DNA of 64,000 nucleotides from Strigops habroptila (GCF_004027225.2 NC_046358.1:2880720-2944719), one strand, 5' to 3'; shown: positions 48,001 to 58,744, counted from the first letter of the stretch. A program made the numbers and translations. The notes: a model not told the origin generated them from the letters alone.

Positions 48001-51000
48001 CTTGGAGTTCATCTAAGTCTAATATGCATAGAATCAATGCTTAGAAAACCTTTAAAGCTGTCTTTGCCTTGTGAGTGGTGTCTTTACCATTCCCTTTTTG
48101 TTGCTGTCTGTTCAGTTTGATGGGAAGCATGGCACTGTCGAACCACTACCGCTCTGAAGACTTGCTGGATATTGACACAGCTGCTGGAGGTTTTCAGCAG
48201 AGGCTAGGCCTGAAGCAATGTCTGCCTCTTACTTTCTGCATTCACACTGGCCTGAGTCAATACATGGCCCTGGAGAGTGTGGAAGGACGAAATAAATATG
48301 AGATCTTCTATCAATGTCCAGTAAGGAACATATGTTTATACTCATGAATGTTCTTTGCTAATGGTTGCTGGTGTCCCTTTGCATGTTATCAGATAGCTGA
48401 AATATTTTGCATTGCAGAAAGTGAATACTAAAAGATCATATTAGGTTGGTGCTTGCCCTTGAGTTGCCATCTGGCTTTCATCAAAGCCCGTAAGTGAAAG
48501 AAATTTGCATGCAGTTGTTAATGGCTATAGCAATTTCTATAGGCTTATCCTTATTGCAAGGTACTAATTTAATTTGTTCAAACTATGACAGATATATACT
48601 CTTATCCCTGTTTCTGTAAGGAAGAAAAGCATCTGTATCTATCTCCTCCCCTAGATATTGTAAATGTAAACTTCCTACAGTAAATGATAACCCTGGTTTG
48701 TAAGGAAAACTTACTCCAGTGAAAGAACAAATTGCTTTTGAGCAGCTCCTTTGTAGAATATAATTGAGTATTCCTCATAATTCTTATAGCTGTAGTATTT
48801 TAAGATAGGCATATTGTTGTTAGTGAAGCTTAAGGATATTAAATGTAACAAGATTTTAGCCCTCTCTCTTATTACTTATGCCCTGATGACTCCCTCCCCC
48901 AGATATTGTAAATGTAAACTTCCTACAGTAAATGATAACCCTGGTTTGTAAGGAAAACTTACTCCAGTGAAAGAACAAATTGCTTTTGAGCAGCTCCTTT
49001 GTAGAATATAATTGAGTATTCCTCATAATTCTTATAGCTGTAGTATTTTAAGATAGGCATATTGTTGTTAGTGAAGCTTAAGGATATTAAATGTAACAAG
49101 ATTTTAGCCCTCTCTCTTATTACTTATGCCCTGATGACTCCCTCCCCCTTTTCCAGTAGACTGCATTGCTCAAAGCCCCATCCAGCCTGGCCTTGAACAC
49201 TTCCAGGGATAGGGAATGATCCTGGGCAACGTGCTGTAGCTAACCCTGCCTCAAGCAGATGGATTAGACTGGTCATCTCCAGAGGTCTCTTCCAACCTCA
49301 GCTGTTCTGTGTTTCTGTTCTAAGGCAGTATTTTGGGGGGCCTTGTTTCTTGGATGATGCATTGAATCTGATTCTGTATGTATGAGCCTTAGTGGAACGT
49401 TCAGGCTGTATGTTCAGTGTTCATATGAGCGCTCCTGGGGACAGGCATGTGTGTTTTATACTCCCAGACAGATATTCAAACATAGAATGATGTAGTAAAC
49501 AGCCAGATTTTGTTTAGTGAATATAGGGAAAGTGTTCCCTATGTGATATTTCAGGTGTTGAATTTTAACTTTGAAAGTCTAATGCTCTCCTTTTAATACA
49601 TCCATACATTTCTTGCTCTTTTAGGACCAGATGGCTCGCAATCCATCTGCTATTGATATGTTCATTACAGGTAAGCCTTTAGATAAAATACTCTGCAAAA
49701 TGTTCTAACTGTGCTGTTTAGAAAATGCCTGTCAGTATGACTGGAACAAAGCAAGTGCTAAATTTTCTGTGCTGCTTGCAAGCCTCTAAGCTGCTTAAAA
49801 ACATCAGTGCCTACTTGAATTGAGATGCAAGTTTTCTGTATTGAAGCTTGTCCTTGTGTGTGCCTTGTATACAAATCATTCAGTGCACTAACCTGTCTAA
49901 CAAGGGGAGCAGAACCTTTAAGTTAGCCCTCCTGGGGGTGATGTAAGCCGCTGTTAAAAACAACACCCACATGGACAGAAAGATTGGGTTTGTTCCCCAG
50001 TAGCTGTTGCAACCATGTTAGAAGTTGAAAATCTTATGTCCCTTAATGAAATCCATTTAAATATTAACAGAGAAGAAAACCTTTCTGGATGTTTTAGTTG
50101 CCTGATTGCTTTGTTCGAAGGATAAAGGAATTATAAGTTTGGGTTGGAAGGGACCTTCACAGGTCATCTTGTCCAACCCCCAAAAGGAGGGAAGGAGAAA
50201 ACTGCATGGTTGTTGTTTGGTTCTGTAGTAATCTGTTGTGATCACCTGTCTGACATGTACCTTGACTGCAGCAGTGTTTTGATTATTTCTTTTTGTTAAT
50301 CTACTGGAATCTGGTAACTGTGGCTATGTCTAAATTAATTCCTTTCACTCAGTGGGAAGACAGATGTGTAATAAATGGCACCCAACTTAAAATTTAGCCT
50401 GGCATATTTCTGAGCATACATGTATCAATAGTACAGTGAGAAACCACATTAGGTAATGGTGGTTTGGGTTGAAGGTAGTCAAATGCTTAACCAAGCTAAC
50501 TTTAAGAAACCTTCCTAGGTAGTGATATATCGTATGAACTGATTTCAGTGTGAAGTAGTCAACATGTCACCTGCTTTACAAAGGACTTACTGCAGGATGC
50601 TCTGTGTGCTTCAGAACCATCATAGGGAATACATAGCAAAAGCTCAGGAGTTTGGATGCTTGCTTCACTCCACCTGAGGATGTATCGGTACTGCGGTTCA
50701 AGGCTGCTGCTTTTATGGGATTGAGTCAGTGGTGAGGTGATCAGACATCATATTTAGATGTATTCCAATCTTGACTTACTGCAAGGTGGAGGGGAATTTT
50801 CATATACAGCATTTATCTTGTCATTTTGAAGGTGGCAAAGTAAATTCATCCACTTCCTCCATTCAGAGTTCATTTATACAAGGTTTGCATTTTATGGATT
50901 AGTGGTAAAAAGGAGGATAATAAACCTGGAGTTCCTTAGACTTCCAAAAGATCAAAGGACAGTATACATAGCTCTTGTTCAAAGGAAGAAGTGGTAAGTA

Positions 51001-54000
51001 TGCTTAATCTAGCAGGAGTGGTAGCACTTGATAACACATCAGTGAAGGTGAGGATAATGATTTCTTAGTACTTCAGCTTAAATCCAGTTTTTCACCAGGA
51101 ATATTGACAAATAGTTGAAGATCTCTTCACTTTTCTATTGAACTCCATATTGCAATGCTTGGGAGATTTATGGCTGAGAAATTCTTTCATGGAGACCTGG
51201 TATGTTTTGTATGAAACTCTCTCCTTTGAGAGTTAAATGTGACAGCTTGATTGTCTACTTGGAAATCAAGCTGTTCCTAAAGAATAGCTGTAGGTGTATG
51301 AAAGGCTGTTCTCAGACAATGGCTGTATGTGTATGAGAATCCCAGGTTCTGCAGAATAATACACAGCTTTAGTCTTCGGGGTTTGTCACAGGAGTGCGGA
51401 GGATGTCGGTGACTTATCCCTGTTTTTAAGGAGAGGGAAATTCTGCAACTTGCTAGCATGCTTTTTAGAAGCTCTATTCGTATGGAAACCTGGATATCAA
51501 ACCTAAGTCCATAAATCCACCACCAGGCTTGCATTCCTCTGCAGGTAGAGTAGGTGGAAATTGCTACACAAGTAGTATAGGCCACTATACTTCTTTCCCA
51601 GTCTTAGCAGAACAGTGACGAGTAGGAAAGGAGCTGATGAGACACACCAGCGTTTGAAGACCATGATTATAATGTGAAATACTTGGCTAAGAGATTCTTT
51701 GTTTGCTTCTTTGTTTGATTCTTTGTGTCGTTTCTGGAGTATGCACCTTTAACTCTTAGTTCTTGGTTGGTTTCTCTAAATGGTCTTTGTTGGTAGATGG
51801 CCTTGAATATTGAGTGATCGACACTGAGACTTTATTATAACAACAATCAAAGCTGTAAACTTTTTCCTTGAGGTACTTATTGTAATGTGCTGAGTGGTAA
51901 ATTTTGCCTGTCCTGATGAATATTATTCTTCTTTGGCATCTAGGTACATCTTACTTGGAATGGTTTACATCCTACGTAAACAAAGTTGTAACTGGAGGTT
52001 ATCCTATCATCAGAGACCAGATTTTCAGGTATCATGGCTGGGATTTACAACCTCTGTGCAAGGTTTTGGTGCTTCTTTTAGTAGTAGTATGTATGTAGTT
52101 ATGCATAGCTGATGCAAAAGCTGTAGGAGTTTCTAGTTTTGGGAGCTTTTTAAACAGCATAATGACACATCCTTATTAAACAAGTGCATTTTCATTGTCT
52201 TCAGATCAAATTATCCACAAAGCTTAATACAAGCATTAATGGAAGTACAAAGTGATCCACAGATGTCTGAGTTTAGGTGTTGGGGAAGTGCACATCATGA
52301 AGACACCGCATACATATGTCTTCTATTTAACTGCCAAATGAAGAGTTAAGAATTACTTTTAACTTAGCACCACAGTGCTCTTGTTAGTAACTGCCTCATC
52401 ACTTCACATGTTTATTTTTCTGTGTTGAATGTACAGAGGTATTTGCAGCATTAATGTTTTCCTTTCCATAGGTATGTGCATGATAAAGAATGTGTTGCTA
52501 CAACTGGAGATATTACTGTTTCTGTGTCCACATCTTTTCTACCTGAACTCAGTTCTGTACATCCACCACATTATTTCTTCACTTACAGAATCAGGTAAAA
52601 ATAACAACTGAATTAACTCTTATAACCCAGGAAAGACCTATGCAATGTTCAAAGTGTTGGTTGTTACTAATTTATGCACAGCATTCAGAACTGTTCGAAA
52701 ATGAACAGGATGTGCATAACATGATGCACTTCTTAATAAGAAAATACTAAATCATTACCTGGTCAGGTATGCAGAGTACCAGTCAAGTTGGTAATTGGTA
52801 AAGTATGGTGGGGGAAAGGAGTTACAAGTAGCTCTTGTGATTTAGAAAGGGGTAAATAACAGCAGATAGTGAAGCACAGGCATGGAGGTGGATCCTGACA
52901 ACTGATTCAGTATACTTTACCTTAGAGGGGTTTTTTTGCCCAGTCTGTTTGGATCCCAAGGACAGTAAAGCATGTCTTAAAATGTAGAGAAGTAGTTATC
53001 TAACCATCAAGTATGCATTTTGGCTTCTAGAATTGAAATGTCCAAAGATGCTCTTCCTGAGAAGGCTTGTCAGCTGGACAGTCGATACTGGAGAATAACA
53101 AATGCCAAAGGTGATGTAGAAGAAGTTCAGGGTCCTGGAGTAGTCGGTAAGTAAAAGATTGCTTTTACTAACCCACTATAGAGAGAAGTTTTGTATTTAG
53201 TGTACTTTGGTGTACATTAAGTACACTTTGTATTTACATGTTATGAAGTTTACGATATTAGTTACTCATCATGGCGACAGAGGGTAGTAGTTGCATGGTT
53301 TGTATCAAAATCATTTTGTTGCTTGAAAGAAAGAGAGGTGTATCCATCTGTTTTGTCTTTAAAGTTGTTTTGCAAGGGGTGTCTGAACATCCTGATAGGT
53401 AACTGCTCTTCAGACAGTTTTTAACATCAATAATAGCTGAGAATCGTTTATGCATCCACTGGGATATAAAATGGTCTGCCTGGATATGTTGTGGAGTGCA
53501 AGATCCACTTCAGTCCTTACTGTCATGATCTAATTTTTTATCAACAGGGGAGTTTCCAATTATCAGCCCAGGGAAAGTCTATGAATATACCAGCTGTACT
53601 ACCTTTTCCACGACATCTGGATACATGGAGGGCTATTACACCTTTCATTGCCTCTACTACAAAGACAAATTCTTCAACGTCACAATTCCTAGATTCCATA
53701 TGGTGTGTCCAACATTCAAGGTGTCTACAGCACGAATGGTAAGTGGAGATGCAGTTGTGAAAACACCTTTAGTAGAAAAATTACAGTACTGAACAGTATT
53801 TATATTGATAACTCCAAAACATGTGCCACGTCAGACTAAGTCTAGCTGTAGTAATCTCTGTAGGTAGCTTGTACATTGGTAAAGCCACATATCATCATTG
53901 CTTTTGACATGGAATACTACCAGTTGAATTCAAGACCCTCAGCCCTAGCTTTCATAGGATGCTGTACGTGGCTGTGTGCCTTCCTTCTCAAGTCCTCACC

Positions 54001-55308
54001 TCTGTCTGGTGTGAAGGTCAAACCTGGTTGTATCAGTGAGATGAGGGGCCCTGTGGGTTCTTGGCAGAGGTAGTGTGTGACTGTTAAGTTGTCCTGTGTC
54101 TGAACACAACTGCTCCTCAGGGTGCCCAGAAATATATAGGGGTGTGTGGATGTGTGGCTGTTCAGGGTGTATTTCAGAGTTCTTAATCTGCACCTAGAAA
54201 CATGGCAGTGCATTAGCTGTTTGGATTTCACAGTTCTGTTAAATATTCTGCCTTGGTATGACCACACTTGCCTCTTTTAGCCATAATAATGTATCGACTT
54301 TCTTCACCAAGAAGAGTTTCAGTTAATGACAACTTAAAAACAATAGCAGCCTGTCTGGTGCTCATTAGTTGTCCCTGAAAGTGCATTTCATAAAGTCACT
54401 TAATGACTTCTCAAATCAGTAAGATAGTTAGCTTGCTGTTAATTATAATGTAGTTTCAGTGTGGAGATTGCAGGTTAACTGTATCATTTATCCCTTTGCT
54501 ATGGCACGTTTAGACGAATTCAGATAGAACTTCGAAGTTTTGTGCAAGCACTGAGTCTTTCCTCCAACTACGAAGGCATCTACTTGTACACTTTGTCCTG
54601 TTTTTCAAGGGATTTGAGACACTCGTTGCCAGTAGCTCTAAGAGTAAGTGCCAGCAGAGGTCGTGGTTCTAACAGAAGATCGTAGAATCACAGACTGGTT
54701 TGGGTTGGAAGAGACTTTAAAGATCACCTAGTTCCAACCTCCTCCCACGGGCAGGGATAGTGGCATCTCTTAACTCATGCTTACGTTTATGGGAGTTGTA
54801 ACTTCCTTCCGTTCAGTGGACTGTAAAAATAATCGCTTTTCTCTTTTACTCTACTGGTAATGACCCTTTCTTTTTAAACTACTTTTAATAAAAGACAACA
54901 TAAGCTGCCAAGAAAACTGGTACTGAATTGTGGCTTTACATAATTGTACATAGTAAATAGCCATTAGCCTTCAATATTTCATGAGTTAATGGACAAAAAG
55001 TTGGGCAAAATTATCTCTATTCCAAATTAAACATTGTTAGGAGCTAGATTTAGGATGTAGATCACAATGTGTACTTCTAACAGACACCATAATGCAGACC
55101 AGAGTTTTCTAGGCAATTGTTAGTGCTTCCTTAGAATTAGCTGGAAAAGATGTTAATTAAATCTGGATGTGTTTTGGTTTAGGAAACAAATCATAATGAA
55201 TATGCAGTGGATGAAGACGAAGATTCCACAGACACTGATGAATACGAAGATCGCCGCAGGGTGTTGGACATTCCTGCGCCTGGTGGACGCTGCCCACGTC
55301 ACACCTGA
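38918..55308 (+). CDS. FBXO3: FBXO3, F-box/SUKH/ApaG ubiquitin-ligase subunit (11 exons)
   Basis: Eleven exons join to 1368 nt, or 455 residues: 38918-39024, 42729-42818, 44090-44253, 45230-45344, 48116-48320, 49625-49670, 51944-52028, 52472-52594, 53031-53146, 53548-53738, 55183-55308. All introns are GT-AG and the frame is open throughout. The F-box lies at about residues 17-62 ([18 protein letters not shown] start), a SUKH/Smi1-Knr4-like domain at about 120-255 ([20 protein letters not shown]) and an ApaG/DUF525 domain at about 279-409 ([27 protein letters not shown]). FBXO3 recruits substrates to an SCF (SKP1-CUL1-RBX1) E3 ligase; FBXL2 is a reported target in mammals. The acidic tail (415-455) is about 16 residues shorter than the human one and lacks its arginine-rich end. 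The human protein has 471 residues. Confidence 0.97.
39541..39915 (+). other. Candidate alternative terminal exon in FBXO3 intron 1
   Basis: A strong acceptor (long T/C run, then TTTGTTTGTAG) at 39540 is followed by an 82-codon frame open to TGA-free sequence until TAG at 39786, and by an AATAAA at 39894. The frame is in phase 1, whereas FBXO3 exon 1 ends in phase 2, so exon 1 spliced here would stop after six codons (SCITV, stop). The 82-residue frame ([18 protein letters not shown] within it) looks helical but matches no family I know. It could be a poly(A)-terminated short transcript, part of another transcript, or chance. Confidence 0.3.
40499..40847 (-). mobile_element. CR1 LINE fragment in FBXO3 intron 1
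   Basis: Antisense CR1 of about 350 bp with a broken ORF2 end ([16 protein letters not shown] readable on the minus strand). Confidence 0.95.
41773..42374 (-). mobile_element. CR1 LINE fragment, 600 bp, upstream of FBXO3 exon 2
   Basis: Antisense CR1 with a three-unit 3' tail (ATCATAGAATCATAGAATCAC). It reads ORF2 motifs [19 protein letters not shown] and [15 protein letters not shown] in two frames, so it carries at least one frameshift. It is closely related to the sense copy at 46105-46675. Confidence 0.95.
42729..42818 (+). CDS. FBXO3: FBXO3 exon 2
   Basis: A 90-nt exon with the second half of the F-box ([18 protein letters not shown], then HCKKYW). Acceptor TGTTTATAG, donor CAGA|GTAAGTG. 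Confidence 0.95.
42819..44089 (+). other. FBXO3 intron 2
   Basis: A 1.27-kb GT-AG intron containing a diverged CR1 (43194-43530). Confidence 0.92.
43194..43530 (-). mobile_element. Older, diverged CR1 fragment
   Basis: Antisense CR1 with the motif order GTTGGAAGAGACC, CTAGTCCAACTCCCCTGC, TGGACACAGTGCTCCACATG. The wording and divergence set it apart from the young copies; it probably belongs to an older CR1 subfamily. The right edge is uncertain. Confidence 0.85.
44090..44253 (+). CDS. FBXO3: FBXO3 exon 3
   Basis: A 164-nt exon encoding about residues 66-121, the linker between the F-box and the SUKH-like domain ([29 protein letters not shown]). The acceptor after TCTGCTTAG is chosen because it gives SEEEK in frame. 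Confidence 0.94.
44254..45229 (+). other. FBXO3 intron 3
   Basis: A 976-nt GT-AG intron. A CR1 copy begins about 40 nt after the donor. Confidence 0.92.
44296..44476 (+). mobile_element. CR1 3' fragment right after FBXO3 exon 3
   Basis: Sense CR1 tail: ORF2 end ([16 protein letters not shown]-like), 3'UTR CCTTTCCAACCCAAGCC and ATTCTGTGATTCTGTGAT terminus. Confidence 0.93.
45230..45344 (+). CDS. FBXO3: FBXO3 exon 4
   Basis: A 115-nt exon starting the SUKH-like domain ([28 protein letters not shown]). Acceptor TTGTACACAG, donor CTGG|GTAAGG. Confidence 0.95.
45345..48115 (+). other. FBXO3 intron 4
   Basis: A 2.77-kb GT-AG intron with a sense CR1 copy (46105-46675). Nothing else was recognised. 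Confidence 0.92.
46105..46675 (+). mobile_element. CR1 LINE fragment, 570 bp, in FBXO3 intron 4
   Basis: Sense CR1 with the ORF2 end open for 98 codons ([37 protein letters not shown]). It lies in the opposite orientation to its close relative at 41773-42374 on the other side of exons 2-4. Confidence 0.95.
48116..48320 (+). CDS. FBXO3: FBXO3 exon 5
   Basis: A 205-nt exon, the middle of the SUKH-like domain ([39 protein letters not shown]). It ends on a codon boundary before GTAAGG. Confidence 0.95.
48653..49148 (+). repeat. Perfect 248-bp tandem duplication
   Basis: Copy 1 is 48653-48900 and copy 2 is 48901-49148. Both begin AGATATTGTAAATG and end GATGACTCCCTCCCCC, and I find no difference on reading them side by side. 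The base before copy 1 is preceded by CTCCTCCCCT, similar to the CTCCCTCCCCC end of each unit, which suggests microhomology at the breakpoint. It is unique sequence, not a known repeat. Confidence 0.95.
49166..49318 (+). mobile_element. CR1 3' fragment in FBXO3 intron 5
   Basis: A diverged sense CR1 tail (CCAGCCTGGCCTTGAACACT, then CTCTTCCAACCTCAGCTGTT) starting within 20 bp of the end of the tandem duplication. Confidence 0.85.
49625..49670 (+). CDS. FBXO3: FBXO3 exon 6
   Basis: A 46-nt exon encoding [15 protein letters not shown]; acceptor TGCTCTTTTAG, donor TACAG|GTAAG. Confidence 0.93.
49671..51943 (+). other. FBXO3 intron 6
   Basis: A 2.27-kb GT-AG intron. One CR1 scrap at 50132-50185; otherwise nothing recognised. 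Confidence 0.9.
50132..50185 (-). mobile_element. CR1 3'-end scrap
   Basis: About 50 bp of antisense CR1 3'UTR (GTTTGGGTTGGAAGGGACC, CTTGTCCAACCCCC). Confidence 0.75.
51944..52028 (+). CDS. FBXO3: FBXO3 exon 7
   Basis: An 85-nt exon encoding [16 protein letters not shown] then PIIRDQIFR; acceptor GGCATCTAG, donor TTCAG|GTATC. It joins the SUKH-like domain to the ApaG domain. Confidence 0.95.
52029..52471 (+). other. FBXO3 intron 7
   Basis: A 443-nt GT-AG intron with no recognised element. Confidence 0.93.
52472..52594 (+). CDS. FBXO3: FBXO3 exon 8
   Basis: A 123-nt exon that opens the ApaG domain ([32 protein letters not shown]). Confidence 0.95.
52595..53030 (+). other. FBXO3 intron 8
   Basis: A 436-nt GT-AG intron with no recognised element. 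Confidence 0.93.
53031..53146 (+). CDS. FBXO3: FBXO3 exon 9
   Basis: A 116-nt exon in the ApaG domain ([33 protein letters not shown]). Confidence 0.95.
53147..53547 (+). other. FBXO3 intron 9
   Basis: A 401-nt intron. It holds a small imperfectly symmetrical block at 53199-53227 (AGTGTACTT and AAGTACACT, 11-nt loop). Confidence 0.92.
53548..53738 (+). CDS. FBXO3: FBXO3 exon 10
   Basis: A 191-nt exon ending the ApaG domain ([47 protein letters not shown]). It ends on a codon boundary. Confidence 0.95.
53739..55182 (+). other. FBXO3 intron 10
   Basis: A 1.44-kb GT-AG intron with a CR1 tail at 54681-54762 and a weaker CTCF-like word (CCAGCAGAGGTCGT, 12 of 14) at 54651. Confidence 0.9.
54681..54762 (-). 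mobile_element. CR1 3' fragment in FBXO3 intron 10
   Basis: An antisense CR1 tail of about 80 bp (CGTAGAATCACAGACTGG, TAGTTCCAACCTCCTCCC). Confidence 0.88.
55183..55308 (+). CDS. FBXO3: FBXO3 exon 11 (acidic tail)
   Basis: Encodes the last 41 residues and TGA at 55306-55308. D/E-rich core ([14 protein letters not shown]), then RRRVLDIP and a final PGGRCPRHT. The RRRV.D.P element is shared with the human tail, but the last nine residues are not. Confidence 0.88.
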   Translation, partial: ETNHNEYAVDEDEDSTDTDEYEDRRRVLDIPAPGGRCPRHT

Positions 55309-56275
55309 TGGGCTCTTGAACAGAACAGAATAAACTGGTTTCAGAAGCTGAAGTCTTTGGGGCTAGTGCATAAGAATACTTCTGACTGTTGTAAATGGAC
55401 TTCCTGTTGCCCATCAGGGCAACTAGCATGAATGTTGGTGCCAGTTCTAATATTCATCAGAGTTTAACTTGGTTTCTTCTCCTGGTTTGGAAGGGGAAGG
55501 GAGAAGATGGGGAGGGAGGGAGGAACAGGAAGAGAAGGTGTTTGGGCTTTGTTCACTTTTTTCCAGAGTGCAAAACAGCTTGATAATCTGAGGTGATCAT
55601 ATCTTGCATTTTTAAACTCTTGCCTATTTGTGATCATATTGCAAATACAGGTGTGGGGGTTTGGTTTTATACAAGCATTTAAAATTAGCAATAGACAAGA
55701 TGGCAAAAAAGGTGAGTTTCTACTCTTGATAACTCCTGCTAAGGATAAAACTTGCAGTTTGGTCTTGAGATCAGGTGCTCTTCCACTCTTTTGGTTTATT
55801 GACATAGAAGTACCAGAAAATTCTGGTCATCAAACACATAAATGAGGAATGAAACTGGCCTTATTTTTAGACAATCTGTCTTTCAACTTCGTTTTATGCT
55901 GAGTGACTCTGACTGGATAATGCCTTTTTGGAATGTAGTGTATGTGCATAATCTGCCACTCGGTAACCAAGGAATTTCTCAGTGAACTACAAAGTATGAA
56001 TTTGTAAATATGTTTTGAGGTTTTTCTTTATAAAATGTTTGCTGTTCAGACTTTGTCATAGGTGTCAAATTTATGTTGAATTATCATGTTTCCCTCAATC
56101 CCCTCTGGAGTTTTGTAACTACGCCTAAATAAAAGAGAGAAAAGAGGAAGGAAAAGGGGAACCTGACAGAACACTAGATGATTAGAAACTTTCTATTTAA
56201 AGAAGTATCTGTTTGCTTTATCCCTTTTATTTTGTTTCCATTGTCATTAATAAACAACTGCCTCCTTTGCTCTGA
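55309..56275 (+). other. FBXO3: FBXO3 3'UTR
   Basis: An AT-rich 3'UTR. Three AATAAA hexamers (55329, 56128, 56249) would give transcripts of different length. A Pumilio-type TGTAAATA lies at 56003-56010. No coding exon was recognised. Confidence 0.7.
56128..56133 (+). terminator. FBXO3: FBXO3 polyadenylation signal (main candidate)
   Basis: AATAAA followed by an A/G-rich stretch. A second AATAAA lies 121 nt further on at 56249, and either or both may be used. A very early hexamer at 55329 lies about 20 nt after the stop codon. Confidence 0.6.
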
Positions 56276-58744
56276 AGTGCTACATGGGACTCTTCTTGCC
56301 AAGACTTGAGCAATAAGTGTGTGACCAGCAGTGCTGTAGCCAGTTCTTCCTTTCGCCATCCAGAATTAGTAGCTCCAGTGAGGAAAACCAGTTTATTGTG
56401 GTTTATTATTCACAGTTCCAAGTGAATGTTTCCATTATTGGCTAGTTACTGCTCATACAGAAAGCCTGGGGTTTTCATGGTATTAGATTCTCCATGTGCT
56501 CATCTTTCTCAAGCGCCACGCAGCATTTGTATCTTCTACAGTGGAACAAAGTGTTAACCGTGAGGGGGGAAAATGTTTGTGCTATAATGCTTTTTCTTCA
56601 CAGAGTTTTCATCATCTGTTTAAAGGAACTAGACCTCATTCCAGCACTCTTGGGTGTGTTTAAGGGCAGATAACTATCATAGTCGCAGGCTTGCTTGGTA
56701 CTGCACCAGGATCTGTTCTAGTTCAGCGGTACCAGCTGAAGGACATGAGGCTCTACAGAAATACTCCCAACTCTTGGTGGTTTTACTTTTCTCTGGGAGT
56801 GGTTCTCCCTTGGGATGTTAAAGAGGAACTATAATTAGTGCTTACTGTAGAAGAAGCCAAGACACAGGACAATGTTTTCTCTCAACATTAGAGCGCTGTG
56901 ATGTGTGGGTGCAAGGCCCTGGGTCCAAGCACAGCTTGTCAGAGGACCCCTGCCAACCGTGCACGTCTCAAGTGAGAAGGTAACCATGTAAGGGGAATGA
57001 CATGTTGTTATTGTACCAAACGTGTGTTTCTAACAGGAAAAAGGTGGTTCTGTTGCAGGCAGCTGTTTTAGCACATGGCATAGTGCCTAAAGCTACCAGC
57101 CGCAGTGTTGCTGCAAGCATTGTAACTCTTCATTACGTGCGGTCGAAGTAGGGCTGGTGGCAGTGGTTCTCCTCACCCCACCCAAAACTAAAGCTCAAGC
57201 CAGCTTGGTATGAAAGAGAAGTGGACGAGCAAACAAGAAGAGAACAAGGAATCAGTTACATCTGCCAGCACTGTGGAAATTTTCACTGAGGAAGCAGGAG
57301 AGAAGAGACTCAAGATCCTGTGTTGGAGAAGAGCACTTCACTGACCCAGCAGACAGGCAGCAGGTAGGTGTGCCGTGAACTGCCACCACAGTGTACCCAA
57401 CACCTTGAACACTTCCTGTGGTTGGTACCATATGTGTATGCACAGATTGTAATGTATCCATGTCCTTCCCTTCAGCTGCCATCCTTCGGGTTCAGCCTGA
57501 AGTTCTGCCGGCTTCTGACTCATACTGTGATAGTGATGCTTGGTTAGGACTTCACATATCAAGCTACAATAAGCCTTGTTGAACCTCTGTGAACTCAAAA
57601 ATATGGTTAAAACCCTAACACAGCCAGCACGAGTCCATAACTTACCCAGTTCTCTTTCTGTACATGGAAAACAGTGGTTTTGTGGGCTTTTGCTGGCTAG
57701 ATGCTTTAACAGGGAGAACCTTTGGCTACCATTTCCTTGCTGTGACTACGTCACACAAGCGGAAAAACAAGCGGTGTGCCAGCTAGTGGTAAATAAAACC
57801 ACCCCGAAGTTGCTGTGCAAGTTATTCCGGTGCTGGATTTTTTTTCCTGTCACTGTTTCAAGGAATTTCTCATCATCTATGCAAAGAATGTAAGGTGGAA
57901 ATACCATATGTCTGTGATGGTAGAGATAAATGTGTCCTCTCTAGAAGGAACTGGCCCCAGATTTCGGGAAGGGAAAACAGGTGAATGTTCAGCTGTGGCT
58001 GAAGTTCCTCATTCCCAGTTCCTCACTGCAAACTTTTCTAAGTGAATTAATAAATTCAGGGGGTTTTAATATCAAATCTTAATTGAGTGGATTCTCAAAA
58101 GGTTGCATACAACAACCCACAAGCATCTTACTCTGATATCCTTTTGCTTTTATTTATAGCTTAAACAGGTAAAATCCTAAACACATATATAAGATCATAG
58201 ACTGAGCTGACTTGATAATCATCTTAACTTCTGGAACACCCCAAGGGACGGTGTTTTAACACACAGCAAAAACCACTTTTAGTGTCTGTTGCTCTCCTTC
58301 AGTGATTTTCTAGGTGGGGAATGTTTGGATCTGTATTCAGCTACCGCTGGAGGAAACTGCCACTTTCCATTCCTGGTTGTTTCCCTTTGGTGCGTTCTAA
58401 GACTCTTCATAATTTTCCCAAGCCCTACCTATTAACTCACAGACTTATTTAACCATGAATAGGGATGTGTGATGGGCACGGACACATCTCGTGCTGGGAA
58501 GAAAGTGGTTGAGGGTAATGAGTGATTCCTATCAGTCAATCCCACTATCCTACTCCACTGCTCTGTCCACCCCAGGGGCACTGGCCATGACGGCTCTGGG
58601 ACCTTTGGAACCCTGGGTTTTGTGTGCAGAAGGGAAGGGTGGTGCATGTAATGTGCGGGTTTAGCCCCTGGGATAGAAATGAAGTGTAAGTACAGCTGCA
58701 CTTAAGGGAGAGTGGGAGGGATCTCTGAGCCATCAAACAGCCCT
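56276..58744. other. Intergenic FBXO3-CD59
   Basis: About 2.5 kb in which no gene or repeat was recognised. Short frames on both strands show no family resemblance. Confidence 0.55.

Larger units (their letters stand above)
48321..49624 (+). other. FBXO3 intron 5
   Basis: A 1.3-kb GT-AG intron containing the 248-bp tandem duplication and, directly after it, a CR1 tail. Confidence 0.92.

Noticed and set aside
54651-54664. CTCF-like word in FBXO3 intron 10
   Set aside because: Only 12 of 14 positions fit and a central G is lost; too weak to call as a site.
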